Source of the DNA: an uncultured Myxococcales bacterium
GTDB taxonomy: Bacteria; Myxococcota_A; Polyangia; Fen-1088
Assembly (NCBI GenBank): GCA_937889515.1
Contig: CALAOV010000140.1
Coordinates: 1-58,336 of the forward strand
Direction of reading: 5' to 3'
DNA length: 58,336 nt
Below, piece by piece: positions 8,142 through 17,032 of the stretch. The notes beneath the pieces are model-generated. The model did no database searches. It worked only from the letters and a program-made list of their open reading frames with translations, and was not told the origin of the DNA. The position numbers and the translations under genes were made by a program. Each line of letters begins with the position of its first letter. The first letter of the stretch is position 1.

Positions 8142-9197
8142 TCACGGACCCGGGGCCGCCGCCGCAAGGTGACGGCCTCGGGCCGTTTTGCGCCAGAGCT
8201 TCCAGGCGAGGACCGCCAGCGCCAGTCCCCAGGCGATCCAGATCAGGCTGCCCCAGTAGGTGAAGGTGAGGTGTCGCGCGCTTCGCGGCGTCAGCGCCGA
8301 TGGGAGGCCATGGCGCCGGTAGAGCGCCAGCACATCCATCAGGATGGCGACCGTCCCGTGGACCAGGAAGCCGGCGTAGATGCTGCGCGTGCGCATCGCC
8401 AGCGAACCGAGGACCACACCCGCGACGACGGCGGCGCACGCTTCCAGGTAGGGCTTGCCGTAGTGGATCATGCAGTAGGGCACCACCATCGACCAGATCG
8501 CGCCCGCGCCGAACGTCCGCATCGCGCGCAGCCAGAAGCCGCGGAAGAAGATCTCGAGCGCGAAGAACTGACCGATGTAGATCAGCTCCCACACGGCGAA
8601 GTCGACCCAAGACCGTCCGGCCAGCTTGTACATCGGGTAGTAGTCGGCGAAGTCGGGCTGGCGACTGACGATCAGGAGCACCGGTACCATCACGGCCACG
8701 CAGAGTGCGTAGATCCAGGCGTGCGCCAGGAAACCGCGCGTTCGCAGGCCGAAGTCCGCCAGCCGATCGCGCCGAAAGAACAGCGGCCAGACCGCCAGGG
8801 GCGCAAGATAGCCCCCGATGCGCGTGACGCCCCACCAGATCCGCACGTAGAGCTCGTCGTAGAGATCGGGGTTCACCAGGCCACCGGGATGTGCGTGGGC
8901 GCGGCGGACCAGCAGCGGACGCAGCACGCGATCGTAGAAATCGGGACGGCCGTAGTACTCCTGGATCGTCAAGACCAGCGCCACCAGCGTCAGCGCGACG
9001 AAGGGGCGGGTGTCGATCTGGTCGCGCGCGGCCAGATCGCGCCGCAGAGTGAGGGCTTCGGCGTCGAGCTGGCGCCAGGTGTCCCGGAAGAACAGCCACA
9101 CCAGCGGCGCGATCATCGCCAGCAGCGGAAGCGGGATCGCCCACTTGACCGCGGGGTACTGGAGCCATTGCATGTGGAGGAAGCCGGAAACAATCAT
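8142..9197 (-). CDS. CPBP-family intramembrane metalloprotease homologue
   Basis: 351 aa with about eight hydrophobic segments. The C-terminal half carries the CPBP/Rce1 pattern: ALEIFFRGFW (E215, R219), then MIHYGKPYLE, then GFLVHGTVAILMD. The first Glu of the usual EExxxR motif is Leu here, so activity may differ. The family includes CAAX prenyl proteases and bacteriocin self-immunity proteins. The start is uncertain: ATG 9197 overlaps the TATGAT element at 9193-9198, and ATG 9173 (MQWLQ) would sit about 13 bases after the expected transcription start. It is divergent from the anchored protein at 9209. Confidence 0.8.
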   Translation of the reverse strand: MIVSGFLHMQWLQYPAVKWAIPLPLLAMIAPLVWLFFRDTWRQLDAEALTLRRDLAARDQIDTRPFVALTLVALVLTIQEYYGRPDFYDRVLRPLLVRRAHAHPGGLVNPDLYDELYVRIWWGVTRIGGYLAPLAVWPLFFRRDRLADFGLRTRGFLAHAWIYALCVAVMVPVLLIVSRQPDFADYYPMYKLAGRSWVDFAVWELIYIGQFFALEIFFRGFWLRAMRTFGAGAIWSMVVPYCMIHYGKPYLEACAAVVAGVVLGSLAMRTRSIYAGFLVHGTVAILMDVLALYRRHGLPSALTPRSARHLTFTYWGSLIWIAWGLALAVLAWKLWRKTARGRHLAAAAPGP

Positions 9198-9202
9198 ATA
9201 TT
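9193..9202. promoter_or_regulatory. Shared bidirectional -10-like element between CPBP and anchored-protein genes
   Basis: ATCATATATT contains TATATT on the plus strand, 6 bases before GTG 9209, and TATGAT on the minus strand. The two annotated starts are only 11 bases apart. Confidence 0.45.
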
Positions 9203-9208
9203 GCGCGC

Positions 9209-10603
9209 GTGAGCCCAGACAATGAAGACGGCGACGCGGCCTCCGGCGGGGTCGCCCCGGCGGAGAAGGTCTCGAAGCTCGGGAAGTTCATCCAGACCTA
9301 CCACGGCTTCCTGTCGAGCTTCGTCATCGGCGTGGCGGGCCTGGTGGCCACGTCGATCTGGCAGTACCGCCAGTCTCAGATCGCGGCCCAGCAGGCGCAC
9401 TCGGAGCAGACCATCGCGGAGACCAAGGCGGAGAACGACTGGCGCATCGCCCGCGCCGAGATCCTGTCCAAGAACCTGAACGTGCTGTCGGCGCAGGGGC
9501 CCGGCAGCGCCGACCAGCGTTTCGGCGTGCTGCTGTCGCTCACGCGCGGCGCGATCATCGATCCCGAGCTGGCGGTTTCTTACGCCATGGAGCTGGGCAA
9601 GGACAACCCGACCTACATGCGCACGGTGCTGGAAGCGACCGGGCAAAAGAACTACGACCAGCTGGCGCAAGGGTTCAAGCTGACCTGTGTCGAGCGATAC
9701 GGCGTCGAGAAGGCGACCGAGCTCTGCAAGGACGACGCGCTGGCCGACCGATCGGACGCCATCGCCCAGGTGATCCTCGACGAGATGGAAGCCGCCGAGG
9801 CGGTCCGCGCGGCCCCCGGCAACGGCCCCCTGTCGCTCTTGCACGAAGAGCGGGAGGTGCAGGCGTTCCCGGGCAAGATGGCCTGGCTGTTCGAACCCTA
9901 CCTGCAGGATCTCTATGAACGCCGGCAGTGGCAGGAGATCCAGCGCTTCGAGAATTACTCGGCGGGCGCGCGCCTGGTCGGTGCGCTGGTCCTCTCGACG
10001 GCGCGCACCGGCGAGATGGTGAGCACCACCGAGGCCGCCGACCTCGATCGCTTTCACGCCGACCACCGCAAGTGGCTGGCGTCGTATCTGCTGAGCGCGA
10101 CCTGTGCCGCCGAGTGCCGCGGCAAGCTGGTCGACGTTATGCTCAGCTCGTACGGCGAAGCGCAGGGCGACTACGACGAGCCGTTCCGCCGGCTCTTGCT
10201 GCAGTCGCGCGTCGAGGCGGCCCCCGCCTATGCGCACCTGCACCCGCGGCTGCTCTGGTGCCAGGTCGACGCCGATGATCTGGCGATGTTCCGCGATCGC
10301 GTGCTGGTCCCCGCGCTCACGACGGCGCTGGCCGACGCCAAGACCGATCCGACGTTGGTCGAGGATCTGGTCGGCCTGCTCGCGCTGGTGCCGGAGCCCG
10401 CCGCGACCGCTGCCGCGGCACTGGACGCCTGGAAGAAGGCGCTCGCCGCGCTCGGGCGGCCGGGCGAGCATCTGCAGCGCACGTTCAATTCACGGCGGGC
10501 CGCCTCGGCGCACGAACGTTCCAATCCGCCCCCCATGATCAAGAAGGTGAACTTCTGCAACGCGGCCGCGATGGCGGCGGCCCCGGCGCCCGCGCAGCCA
10601 TGA
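9209..10603 (+). CDS. Membrane-anchored protein of unknown function
   Basis: 464 aa. A charged cytoplasmic N-terminus (1-30) leads into one transmembrane segment (about 35-52, FLSSFVIGVAGLVATSIW). A predicted coiled-coil stretch rich in Gln, Ala and Glu follows (55-90), then a large helical region. Three Cys lie in CAAEC and nearby. I recognise no family. GTG 9209 lies 6 bases after TATATT. The stop overlaps the start of the MFS transporter (ATGA), so they form a two-gene operon. A role linked to the transporter or to envelope sensing is only a guess. Confidence 0.7.
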   Translation: MSPDNEDGDAASGGVAPAEKVSKLGKFIQTYHGFLSSFVIGVAGLVATSIWQYRQSQIAAQQAHSEQTIAETKAENDWRIARAEILSKNLNVLSAQGPGSADQRFGVLLSLTRGAIIDPELAVSYAMELGKDNPTYMRTVLEATGQKNYDQLAQGFKLTCVERYGVEKATELCKDDALADRSDAIAQVILDEMEAAEAVRAAPGNGPLSLLHEEREVQAFPGKMAWLFEPYLQDLYERRQWQEIQRFENYSAGARLVGALVLSTARTGEMVSTTEAADLDRFHADHRKWLASYLLSATCAAECRGKLVDVMLSSYGEAQGDYDEPFRRLLLQSRVEAAPAYAHLHPRLLWCQVDADDLAMFRDRVLVPALTTALADAKTDPTLVEDLVGLLALVPEPAATAAAALDAWKKALAALGRPGEHLQRTFNSRRAASAHERSNPPPMIKKVNFCNAAAMAAAPAPAQP

Positions 10604-11940
10604 GCGAGACCCGCGGCCGCACGCTGCTGGACATGAATGGCTACCAGTGGACGGTGCTGTTCGCCGCCTGGCTGGGCTGGGGCTTCGACTGCTTCGACGG
10701 GCTGCTCTTCAACTACGTGGCGCCCAACTGCGTGCCGACGCTGCTGGGGCTGTCGATCGGGTCGGCGGCCGCCAAGGCCGCGACGCTGCGCTGGGGCGGC
10801 ATCTTGACCTCGATGCTGCTGCTCGGCTGGGCCACCGGCGGCATCCTGTTCGGTCAGATCGCCGATCGAATCGGCCGCACGCGCACGTTGACGCTGACCA
10901 TGTTGCTGTACGCGCTCGGCACCGCCTGCTGCGCGATGGCGCCCAACATCTGGGCGCTCATCGCCTTCCGGCTGATCGCCAGCCTCGGAATCGGCGGCGA
11001 GTGGGCGGCCGGCGCCGCCATGGTCGCCGAGGTGGTCCCCGAACGCCGCCGCGTCGAGGCCGGCGCGCTGCTCTACACCTCGGCGCCGGCCGGGCTGTTC
11101 CTGGCCACGTTCGCGAACTTCCAGATCGCGGGCGTGGTCTTCAAGGGGACCCCCGAGACTTCCTGGCGCTACGTCTTTCTCTGCGGCCTCATCCCCGCTG
11201 CGGTGGCGTTCGTGGTCCGCATCTTCGTGCGCGAGCCCGAGCGCTGGAAGGCGATCGCGACTTCGGGTACCAGCCGGCCACGCCTCCGCGAGCTCTTCAC
11301 CACCGAGAACCGCGCGCTCACCCTGAGCGGCTTTTCCATGGCGCTCGTCGCGCTCATCACCTGGTGGAGCATCAACGCCTTCATCCCGATCGTCTCGACC
11401 GGCCTCGCGCAGACGACCGCCAAGGCGCAGGGCTTCGCCAAGCCGGCCACGCTGGCGCTGGTCGAGCACTGGAAGGCGCTGGCGACCAACGTCTTCAACC
11501 TGGGCGGCCTCATCGGCACGCTGCTCACCATCCCCGCCGCCAAGCTGATGGGCCGACGCAAGATGTTCGGCCTTTACTACTTCCTGTCGGGGATCGCCGT
11601 CCTGGCGACCTTCGGTCTCGATCTGACGCCGCTGTCGCGGCTCTACATGTATTTCTTCATCGGTGTGACGGTGTTCGGCGTCTTCGGCAGCTTCACCTAC
11701 TACCTGCCCGAGCTCTTCCCGACCCGCCTGCGCGGTACGGGCGCCGGCTTTTGCTACAACATCGGCCGGGTGATCGCGGCCGCCGGTCCCTTTCTGGTCG
11801 GAACGGTCGCCGCCCGGGGCGTCAACTCGCTCCAGACCGCGCTGCACGCGCTGTTCTGGGTCGGCGTCGTTCCGCTGGCCGGGGTGGCCCTGGCTCTCTC
11901 CCCGCTGGTCGTAGAGACCAAGGGCCGCGTGCTGGCCTAG
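10600..11940 (+). CDS. MFS transporter, metabolite:H+ symporter-like
   Basis: 446 aa with 12 hydrophobic segments. Between TM2 and TM3 it has the MFS signature GQIADRIGRTRTLT. The segments WGFDCFDGLLFNYVAP and ASLGIGGEWAAGAAMVAEVVPERRR resemble the aromatic-acid/sialate H+ symporter group. The second half carries LFPTRLRGTGAGFCYNIGR. An extended loop of about 30 residues after TM7 (TTAKAQGFAKPATLALVEHWK) is slightly unusual. The substrate cannot be deduced. Its start overlaps the upstream gene by 4 bases, so translation is coupled. Confidence 0.85.
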   Translation: MSETRGRTLLDMNGYQWTVLFAAWLGWGFDCFDGLLFNYVAPNCVPTLLGLSIGSAAAKAATLRWGGILTSMLLLGWATGGILFGQIADRIGRTRTLTLTMLLYALGTACCAMAPNIWALIAFRLIASLGIGGEWAAGAAMVAEVVPERRRVEAGALLYTSAPAGLFLATFANFQIAGVVFKGTPETSWRYVFLCGLIPAAVAFVVRIFVREPERWKAIATSGTSRPRLRELFTTENRALTLSGFSMALVALITWWSINAFIPIVSTGLAQTTAKAQGFAKPATLALVEHWKALATNVFNLGGLIGTLLTIPAAKLMGRRKMFGLYYFLSGIAVLATFGLDLTPLSRLYMYFFIGVTVFGVFGSFTYYLPELFPTRLRGTGAGFCYNIGRVIAAAGPFLVGTVAARGVNSLQTALHALFWVGVVPLAGVALALSPLVVETKGRVLA

Positions 11941-12023
11941 TCGGCTCGACGCGCCCCGGCAGCGTCTTACCTGGACCCGACGGACCTGAGGTAGACTACG
12001 TTCCGGCGATCGGAGGCAGTCAG

Positions 12024-13250
12024 ATGATGGCCCAGTGGTCCCGCTCCGCGTTCTGGATTGGTATCGGTGCGCTCGCGTTCTCTCTGGGCTGCGCCAGCAG
12101 CGACCCCTCCGGATCCCCGGGGACCGGAGGCAGCGGCGCGACGGGCGGTAACGGCGCCACGGGCGGGACCGGCGCGGCGGCGGGGACCACGGGCGCGGCG
12201 GCCGGAACCAGCGGAGCCTCCGCCGGGACCAACGGCGCGACCGCCGGAACGACTGGCGCAGCAGCGGGAACCAGCGGCGCGAACGGCGGAACGACCGGCG
12301 CAGCAGCGGGAACCAGCGGCGCGAACGGCGGCACCGCCGGAACCAACGGAACGGGCGGTTCGGTGACCGGCGGAAGGGGGGGAGGCGGAACCGCCGGCCA
12401 CGCTGGAGCCGGTGGTGGCAGCGGAACCGCCGGCCACGCCGGAGCCGGCGGCAACGCGACCGGCGGCAGCGGCGGAGCCGCAGGAAGCGGGGCCGGCGGT
12501 GCGGGTGGAACCGTTCCGTTCAAGGGCGTCGCCAACTCACCCTGCGCGGATCGCACCGCCTTGAACATTTCCTGGTACTACAACTGGGAGCAGACCGAGA
12601 ATGAGGCCTGCAGCAACGGCAAGGGCGGCGTCTTCGTCCCGATGATCTGGGGCCACACCGGGAGCGAGCAGAGCGCGTCCGGCATCACCAGCTCGATCTC
12701 GTCGTTCGTGAGCAAGGGCTACCCCTACGTGCTCGGCTTCAACGAGCCCGACAACAGCACGCAGTCCAACATCGCCGTCGCCACCGCGGTCTCGCTCTGG
12801 CCATCCTTCCTCAACCCGGCGATCAAGACGGTCAGCCCGGCCGCACAGGCCAACACCACCGGTCAGGCCTGGTTCACCACCTTCATCGGCGACGTGAACG
12901 CCAACAGCACCGGCCTGCGCACCGATGTCATCGGCCTGCATTGGTACGGATGGAACGCCGGCTCGTGCGACGCCGCCGCCTCGCAGCTCAACGGCTACCT
13001 CAACTGGGCGGAGGGCTTCGCCGGCAATCGCCCGATCTGGCTCACCGAATGGGGCTGCCTCAACCTCAGCGCGCCCGACGTCCAGACGGTGGTGAACTTC
13101 TACAAGGGCGCCCTAGCCGTCTTCGCAAAACATCCCCGGGTCCAGCGTTACGCCTGGTACCCCTGGTCGACCAACCTGGCGCTCACCAACTCCGACGGCT
13201 CGCTGACCGCCCTCGGAACCGCCTACGCCGCCGCCCCCTCATACAAGTAG
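12024..13250 (+). CDS. GH128-like (Asl1) glycoside hydrolase lipoprotein
   Basis: 408 aa. A signal sequence ends in lipobox LGC (about residue 21). A Gly/Thr/Ala linker follows to about residue 165, built from imperfect 14-residue repeats. The catalytic domain matches the Asl1-like/GH128 family: NISWYYNWEQ, FVPMIWG, VLGFNEPDN with the acid/base Glu, GLHWYGW, and WLTEWGCLN with the nucleophile Glu. Known GH128 members cleave beta-1,3-glucan, so a surface-displayed glucanase is probable. GGAGG lies 7 bases before ATG 12024, and TAGACT about 30 bases upstream is a -10 candidate. Monocistronic, with convergent gap downstream. Confidence 0.88.
   Translation: MMAQWSRSAFWIGIGALAFSLGCASSDPSGSPGTGGSGATGGNGATGGTGAAAGTTGAAAGTSGASAGTNGATAGTTGAAAGTSGANGGTTGAAAGTSGANGGTAGTNGTGGSVTGGRGGGGTAGHAGAGGGSGTAGHAGAGGNATGGSGGAAGSGAGGAGGTVPFKGVANSPCADRTALNISWYYNWEQTENEACSNGKGGVFVPMIWGHTGSEQSASGITSSISSFVSKGYPYVLGFNEPDNSTQSNIAVATAVSLWPSFLNPAIKTVSPAAQANTTGQAWFTTFIGDVNANSTGLRTDVIGLHWYGWNAGSCDAAASQLNGYLNWAEGFAGNRPIWLTEWGCLNLSAPDVQTVVNFYKGALAVFAKHPRVQRYAWYPWSTNLALTNSDGSLTALGTAYAAAPSYK
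12255..12331 (+). repeat. 42-bp in-frame tandem repeat in the lipoprotein linker
   Basis: A 35-base block beginning GGCGCAGCAGCGGGAACCAG is present at 12255 and again, identical, at 12297. The period of 42 bases encodes 14 residues of the Gly/Ala/Thr linker. The identity at DNA level points to recent duplication or slippage. Confidence 0.6.
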
Positions 13251-13273
13251 CGGCGGCGCAGCCGGCGGGGGTA

Positions 13274-14500
<1,227 letters not shown>

Positions 14501-14515
14501 CCCGGCGGGCAGCGC

Positions 14516-14521
14516 TACCAT
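14516..14521 (+). promoter_or_regulatory. -10-like TACCAT, 8 bases before GTG start
   Basis: TACCAT is followed by CGCAATCG and the GTG at 14530, which fits a leaderless start. It also supports choosing this GTG over longer frames that run through the repeat array. Confidence 0.4.
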
Positions 14522-14529
14522 CGCAATCG

Positions 14530-14916
14530 GTGAGACGGGCAATTCGGCTTTTCGCGCTGGCGGCCCTGGGTGGGCAGCTGGCCGCTATCGCCGACGCGCT
14601 GTTCGTGGAGCACGTCACCTGCGCCGAGCACGGCGACCGGATCCACGTCACGTCGCACGGGCCCGCCCCCGTCGCCCAGACCTGGGCCGGGGTCGGCGCC
14701 GCGATCGCCGGCACCGCAGACGAGCACGACCAATGTCTCCTCGACGAGGACGGCGACCAGGCCCCCGCCACCGCGCCGACGGCGCTTTGCCTGCCCGCCC
14801 TGGCCCAGGCGTCCCCGCCCCACTTCGAGCCAGGGGCGCCCGCCGTCCGGCGGGCGCCCCTCTACCGCCTCGCGCCCAAGAACTCCCCGCCAGAGAAGTC
14901 GCGTCCGTTGGTCTGA
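14530..14916 (+). CDS. Small exported protein with paired Cys/His motifs
   Basis: 128 aa from GTG 14530. The N-terminus has RR then a hydrophobic segment (RLFALAALGGQLAAIADALF), a signal peptide or anchor. The mature part has HVTCAEHGDRIH and DEHDQCLLDEDG, where Cys and His might bind metal, and ends with LYRLAPKNSPP. The reading frame remains open upstream through the 40-bp repeats, but that part is repeat translation. The SPFH lipoprotein gene follows after 37 bases, possibly as an operon with its own Shine-Dalgarno site. The function is unknown. Confidence 0.55.
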   Translation: MRRAIRLFALAALGGQLAAIADALFVEHVTCAEHGDRIHVTSHGPAPVAQTWAGVGAAIAGTADEHDQCLLDEDGDQAPATAPTALCLPALAQASPPHFEPGAPAVRRAPLYRLAPKNSPPEKSRPLV

Positions 14917-14953
14917 ATCTTTCCGCGACTTTTTCTTCTGCAAGGAGCTCGTC

Positions 14954-16003
14954 ATGAATCGATCTGCGAATCGTCTGGTACTGCTTTGTCTGGTGTCCTC
15001 AACCGCCGCGCTCGCCTCGGGCTGCGCCACCGTCGTCGAGGGCAACGAACGCGCGCTTTTCTATTCGGCCGGCCATGGCCTCAGCAAGGATCCGGTGCCG
15101 AGCGGCTGGTACTGGCACCTGCCCTGGAACGACTACATCACCTACGACCTGCGCTGGACCTCGCACACGGAAGAGATCCACATCCATTCCAAGGACGGCT
15201 TGCACATGAACATCGACGTGGCGGTGGTGGTGCGGCCCGATCCGAGCGAGATCTACGCGCTCGACACCGAGGTGGGCCCGAAATTCTACGAAGCGGTGGT
15301 CAAGGCCGCGGTGTTCGCGGCGGCGCGCGACGCCTCGGGGCAGTTCGACCACATGCAGATCGCCACCCAGACCCATTCCTTGGAGCGCGCGATCCACGAC
15401 GCGCTGATGGAGCATCTCAAGGGCAAGCACATCGAGCTGTCGGAGGTCGCCATCCAGCACTTCGATCTGCCGCCCGAGGTCGAGATCGCCGTCAACCGCA
15501 AGGCCAGCGAAGGGCAGCTGGTGAGCGCCAAGGAGGTCGAGCTGACGCTGGCGCAGCGCGAGGCGAAGATCACCGTCGAGAAGAAGCGGGGCGTGCTCGA
15601 GGCCGAGGGGGTCGAGCGTTCGCTGCGCGCCGAGCAACAGCTCGCCGAGAACACCGCCCAGATCAAGATCGAGGAAGAGAAGCGAAAATCCGAGCTGTCC
15701 AAGGCGCAGACCGAAGCCGAAGCGATCAAGATCCGGGCCGACGCCGACGCGCACGCCATCCGGGTGCGCGCGGACGCCGACCGGGTGCGCATCCAGGCCG
15801 CTTCGCAGAACCTCTCGCCCAACTACGTGCGCATCCAGGCGCTGGAGGCGCTGTCGCACGTGATGGGGACGGGCGCTGGCAAGATGATGGTGTTGCCCGT
15901 CGGCAAGGATGGCCTGCCGGCCTATTTCGGGGCCTTCCTGAACCCATTCAGTAACTTCATGGGCGCGGTGTCCGGCTCGAACGACGGCACGGCCAAAATG
16001 TGA
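14954..16003 (+). CDS. SPFH/Band 7 domain lipoprotein
   Basis: 349 aa. The signal peptide ends in lipobox ASGC (about residue 24). Residues about 28-190 form an SPFH (prohibitin/HflK-like) domain with YDLRWTSHTEEIHIHSKDGL and the conserved VAVVVRPDPSEIYAL. Residues about 195-285 are a long charged coiled coil (EAKITVEKKRGVLEAEGVER, KAQTEAEAIKIRADADAHA). SPFH proteins oligomerise into large membrane cages or microdomains, and most have a transmembrane or hairpin anchor, so a lipid anchor is distinctive. AAGGAG precedes the ATG at good spacing. The stop codon is part of an 11-bp triplicate. Confidence 0.88.
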   Translation: MNRSANRLVLLCLVSSTAALASGCATVVEGNERALFYSAGHGLSKDPVPSGWYWHLPWNDYITYDLRWTSHTEEIHIHSKDGLHMNIDVAVVVRPDPSEIYALDTEVGPKFYEAVVKAAVFAAARDASGQFDHMQIATQTHSLERAIHDALMEHLKGKHIELSEVAIQHFDLPPEVEIAVNRKASEGQLVSAKEVELTLAQREAKITVEKKRGVLEAEGVERSLRAEQQLAENTAQIKIEEEKRKSELSKAQTEAEAIKIRADADAHAIRVRADADRVRIQAASQNLSPNYVRIQALEALSHVMGTGAGKMMVLPVGKDGLPAYFGAFLNPFSNFMGAVSGSNDGTAKM

Positions 16004-16030
16004 GATCGACGTGAGGTCGGCGTGAGGTCG
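16001..16030 (+). repeat. 11-bp triplicate that includes the SPFH stop codon
   Basis: TGAGATCGACG, TGAGGTCGGCG and TGAGGTCG start at 16001, 16012 and 16023. The first TGA is the stop codon of the SPFH gene. It looks like local slippage, and any regulatory meaning is unproven. Confidence 0.45.
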
Positions 16031-16086
16031 CGCGCCCGGTGCGATCTAACGCTTGGGGCAGCCTCGCGGTCGCGGCCGGGCTCGAC

Positions 16087-16473
16087 CTAGCGCCTCAGCA
16101 ACATCACGGTGGCGCCCGCGCCGCCGTCGCGCGGGCGCGCCGAGGCAAACGCCAGCACGCCCGCGCGCGCGGCGGCCGGGCTCGACAGCCATTGCCAGAT
16201 CGCGGGCCGCAACACCGACGCGCCCGCCTCCGAGTTGTGGCCGCGCCCGTGAATGACCAGCGCCGCCCTGGCGCCGCGTCCGCGCGCCGCCGCGACGAAT
16301 CGCGCCATCCCGCGCACCGCTTCGTCGCGGAGGCGGCCGTGCAGATCCAGCCGCGCCTGCACGGGGGGCTCGCCGTTGCGCAAGGCATGCAAGATCTTCA
16401 CGCTCACGTCGGGCGCGCGGCCCGTGATCATGTCGCCGCTCTCCTCGACGACGAAGGAGGGCGTTTCCACCAC
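16087..16473 (-). CDS. Small Smr-domain protein
   Basis: 128 aa. Residues 40-128 are a stand-alone Smr domain: LDLHG (42-46), VIHGRGHNSE (73-82) and the GVLAFASARPRDGGAGATVMLLR ending, split here by strand breaks. Smr domains, also found at the C-terminus of MutS2, nick DNA or RNA. The start is the first GTG of a GTGGTG pair, 2 bases after the upstream stop. No catalytic change is visible. Co-transcription with two exported proteins is odd for a nucleic-acid enzyme. The longer open frame upstream is a shadow of the neighbouring gene. Confidence 0.82.
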   Translation of the reverse strand: MVETPSFVVEESGDMITGRAPDVSVKILHALRNGEPPVQARLDLHGRLRDEAVRGMARFVAAARGRGARAALVIHGRGHNSEAGASVLRPAIWQWLSSPAAARAGVLAFASARPRDGGAGATVMLLRR

Positions 16474-16475
16474 TC

Positions 16476-17015
16476 TCAGAGCTTGCGGAACGTGTCGATC
16501 ACCTGGTGGATGACCTTGCCGTTCGGATCGTGGCGCGCCCGATCGATGACGCCGATCATGGTCAGCTTCGAGTGAAACGCGACGCCGGTGTGTCCGCCTT
16601 CGCGCCCCCACTGCTCGAGCAGGCCCGCCTGCCCTTTGCCGAGCGCGTCCGGATCGCGGTATTCGCAGACCAGCGTGTCGATGGTCTGCACGCGCCCCTG
16701 CTCGCAGTAAGACGCGCCGTACGGGACCGGCTGCAGGGGTGCAAAGCCCTCCGGCGCGAGGCCCGCACCCCGCCAGGCATTCTCGACCGCATCGGTGTGG
16801 GGCGTGCCGTCGACGTGCTGTGCCGGTGCTGCCGCCAGTGGCGCGCCGGCCGCGGCAGGCGCGCCGGGCGGTGCCGCCGCGGGAGCTCCCGATGAGGGCG
16901 CGCCGCTCTGGTGGCAACCACCCGGGATCAGCAACCCGCCGACCAGCAACCCGCCGGCCAGCAACCCGCCGACCAACCGGCTGGCAAGCTCCCACCGATC
17001 ACGCTTCGTGTTCAT
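16476..17015 (-). CDS. Exported Ala/Pro-rich lipoprotein-like protein
   Basis: 179 aa from ATG 17015, which has AGGA 8 bases upstream (ATG 17021 is an alternative). Residues 10-33 are hydrophobic with repeated GGLL units and end in PGGC, an imperfect lipobox. An Ala/Pro/Gly linker (35-65) precedes a conserved-looking domain with YCEQGRVQTIDTLVCEYRD, two Cys that could form a disulfide, and a final helix (KVIHQVIDTFRKL). No family is recognised. It sits between the His-rich exported protein (17 bases upstream) and the Smr gene (2 bases downstream), which suggests one operon. Confidence 0.65.
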   Translation of the reverse strand: MNTKRDRWELASRLVGGLLAGGLLVGGLLIPGGCHQSGAPSSGAPAAAPPGAPAAAGAPLAAAPAQHVDGTPHTDAVENAWRGAGLAPEGFAPLQPVPYGASYCEQGRVQTIDTLVCEYRDPDALGKGQAGLLEQWGREGGHTGVAFHSKLTMIGVIDRARHDPNGKVIHQVIDTFRKL

Positions 17016-17032
17016 GATCATCGTCCTGGACC

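Noticed and set aside
12120..12520. Gly-rich repetitive region as a PE_PGRS-like or mobile repeat
   Set aside because: It is an in-frame linker of a lipoprotein between a lipobox and a GH128-like domain, and similar linkers occur in other proteins of this window.
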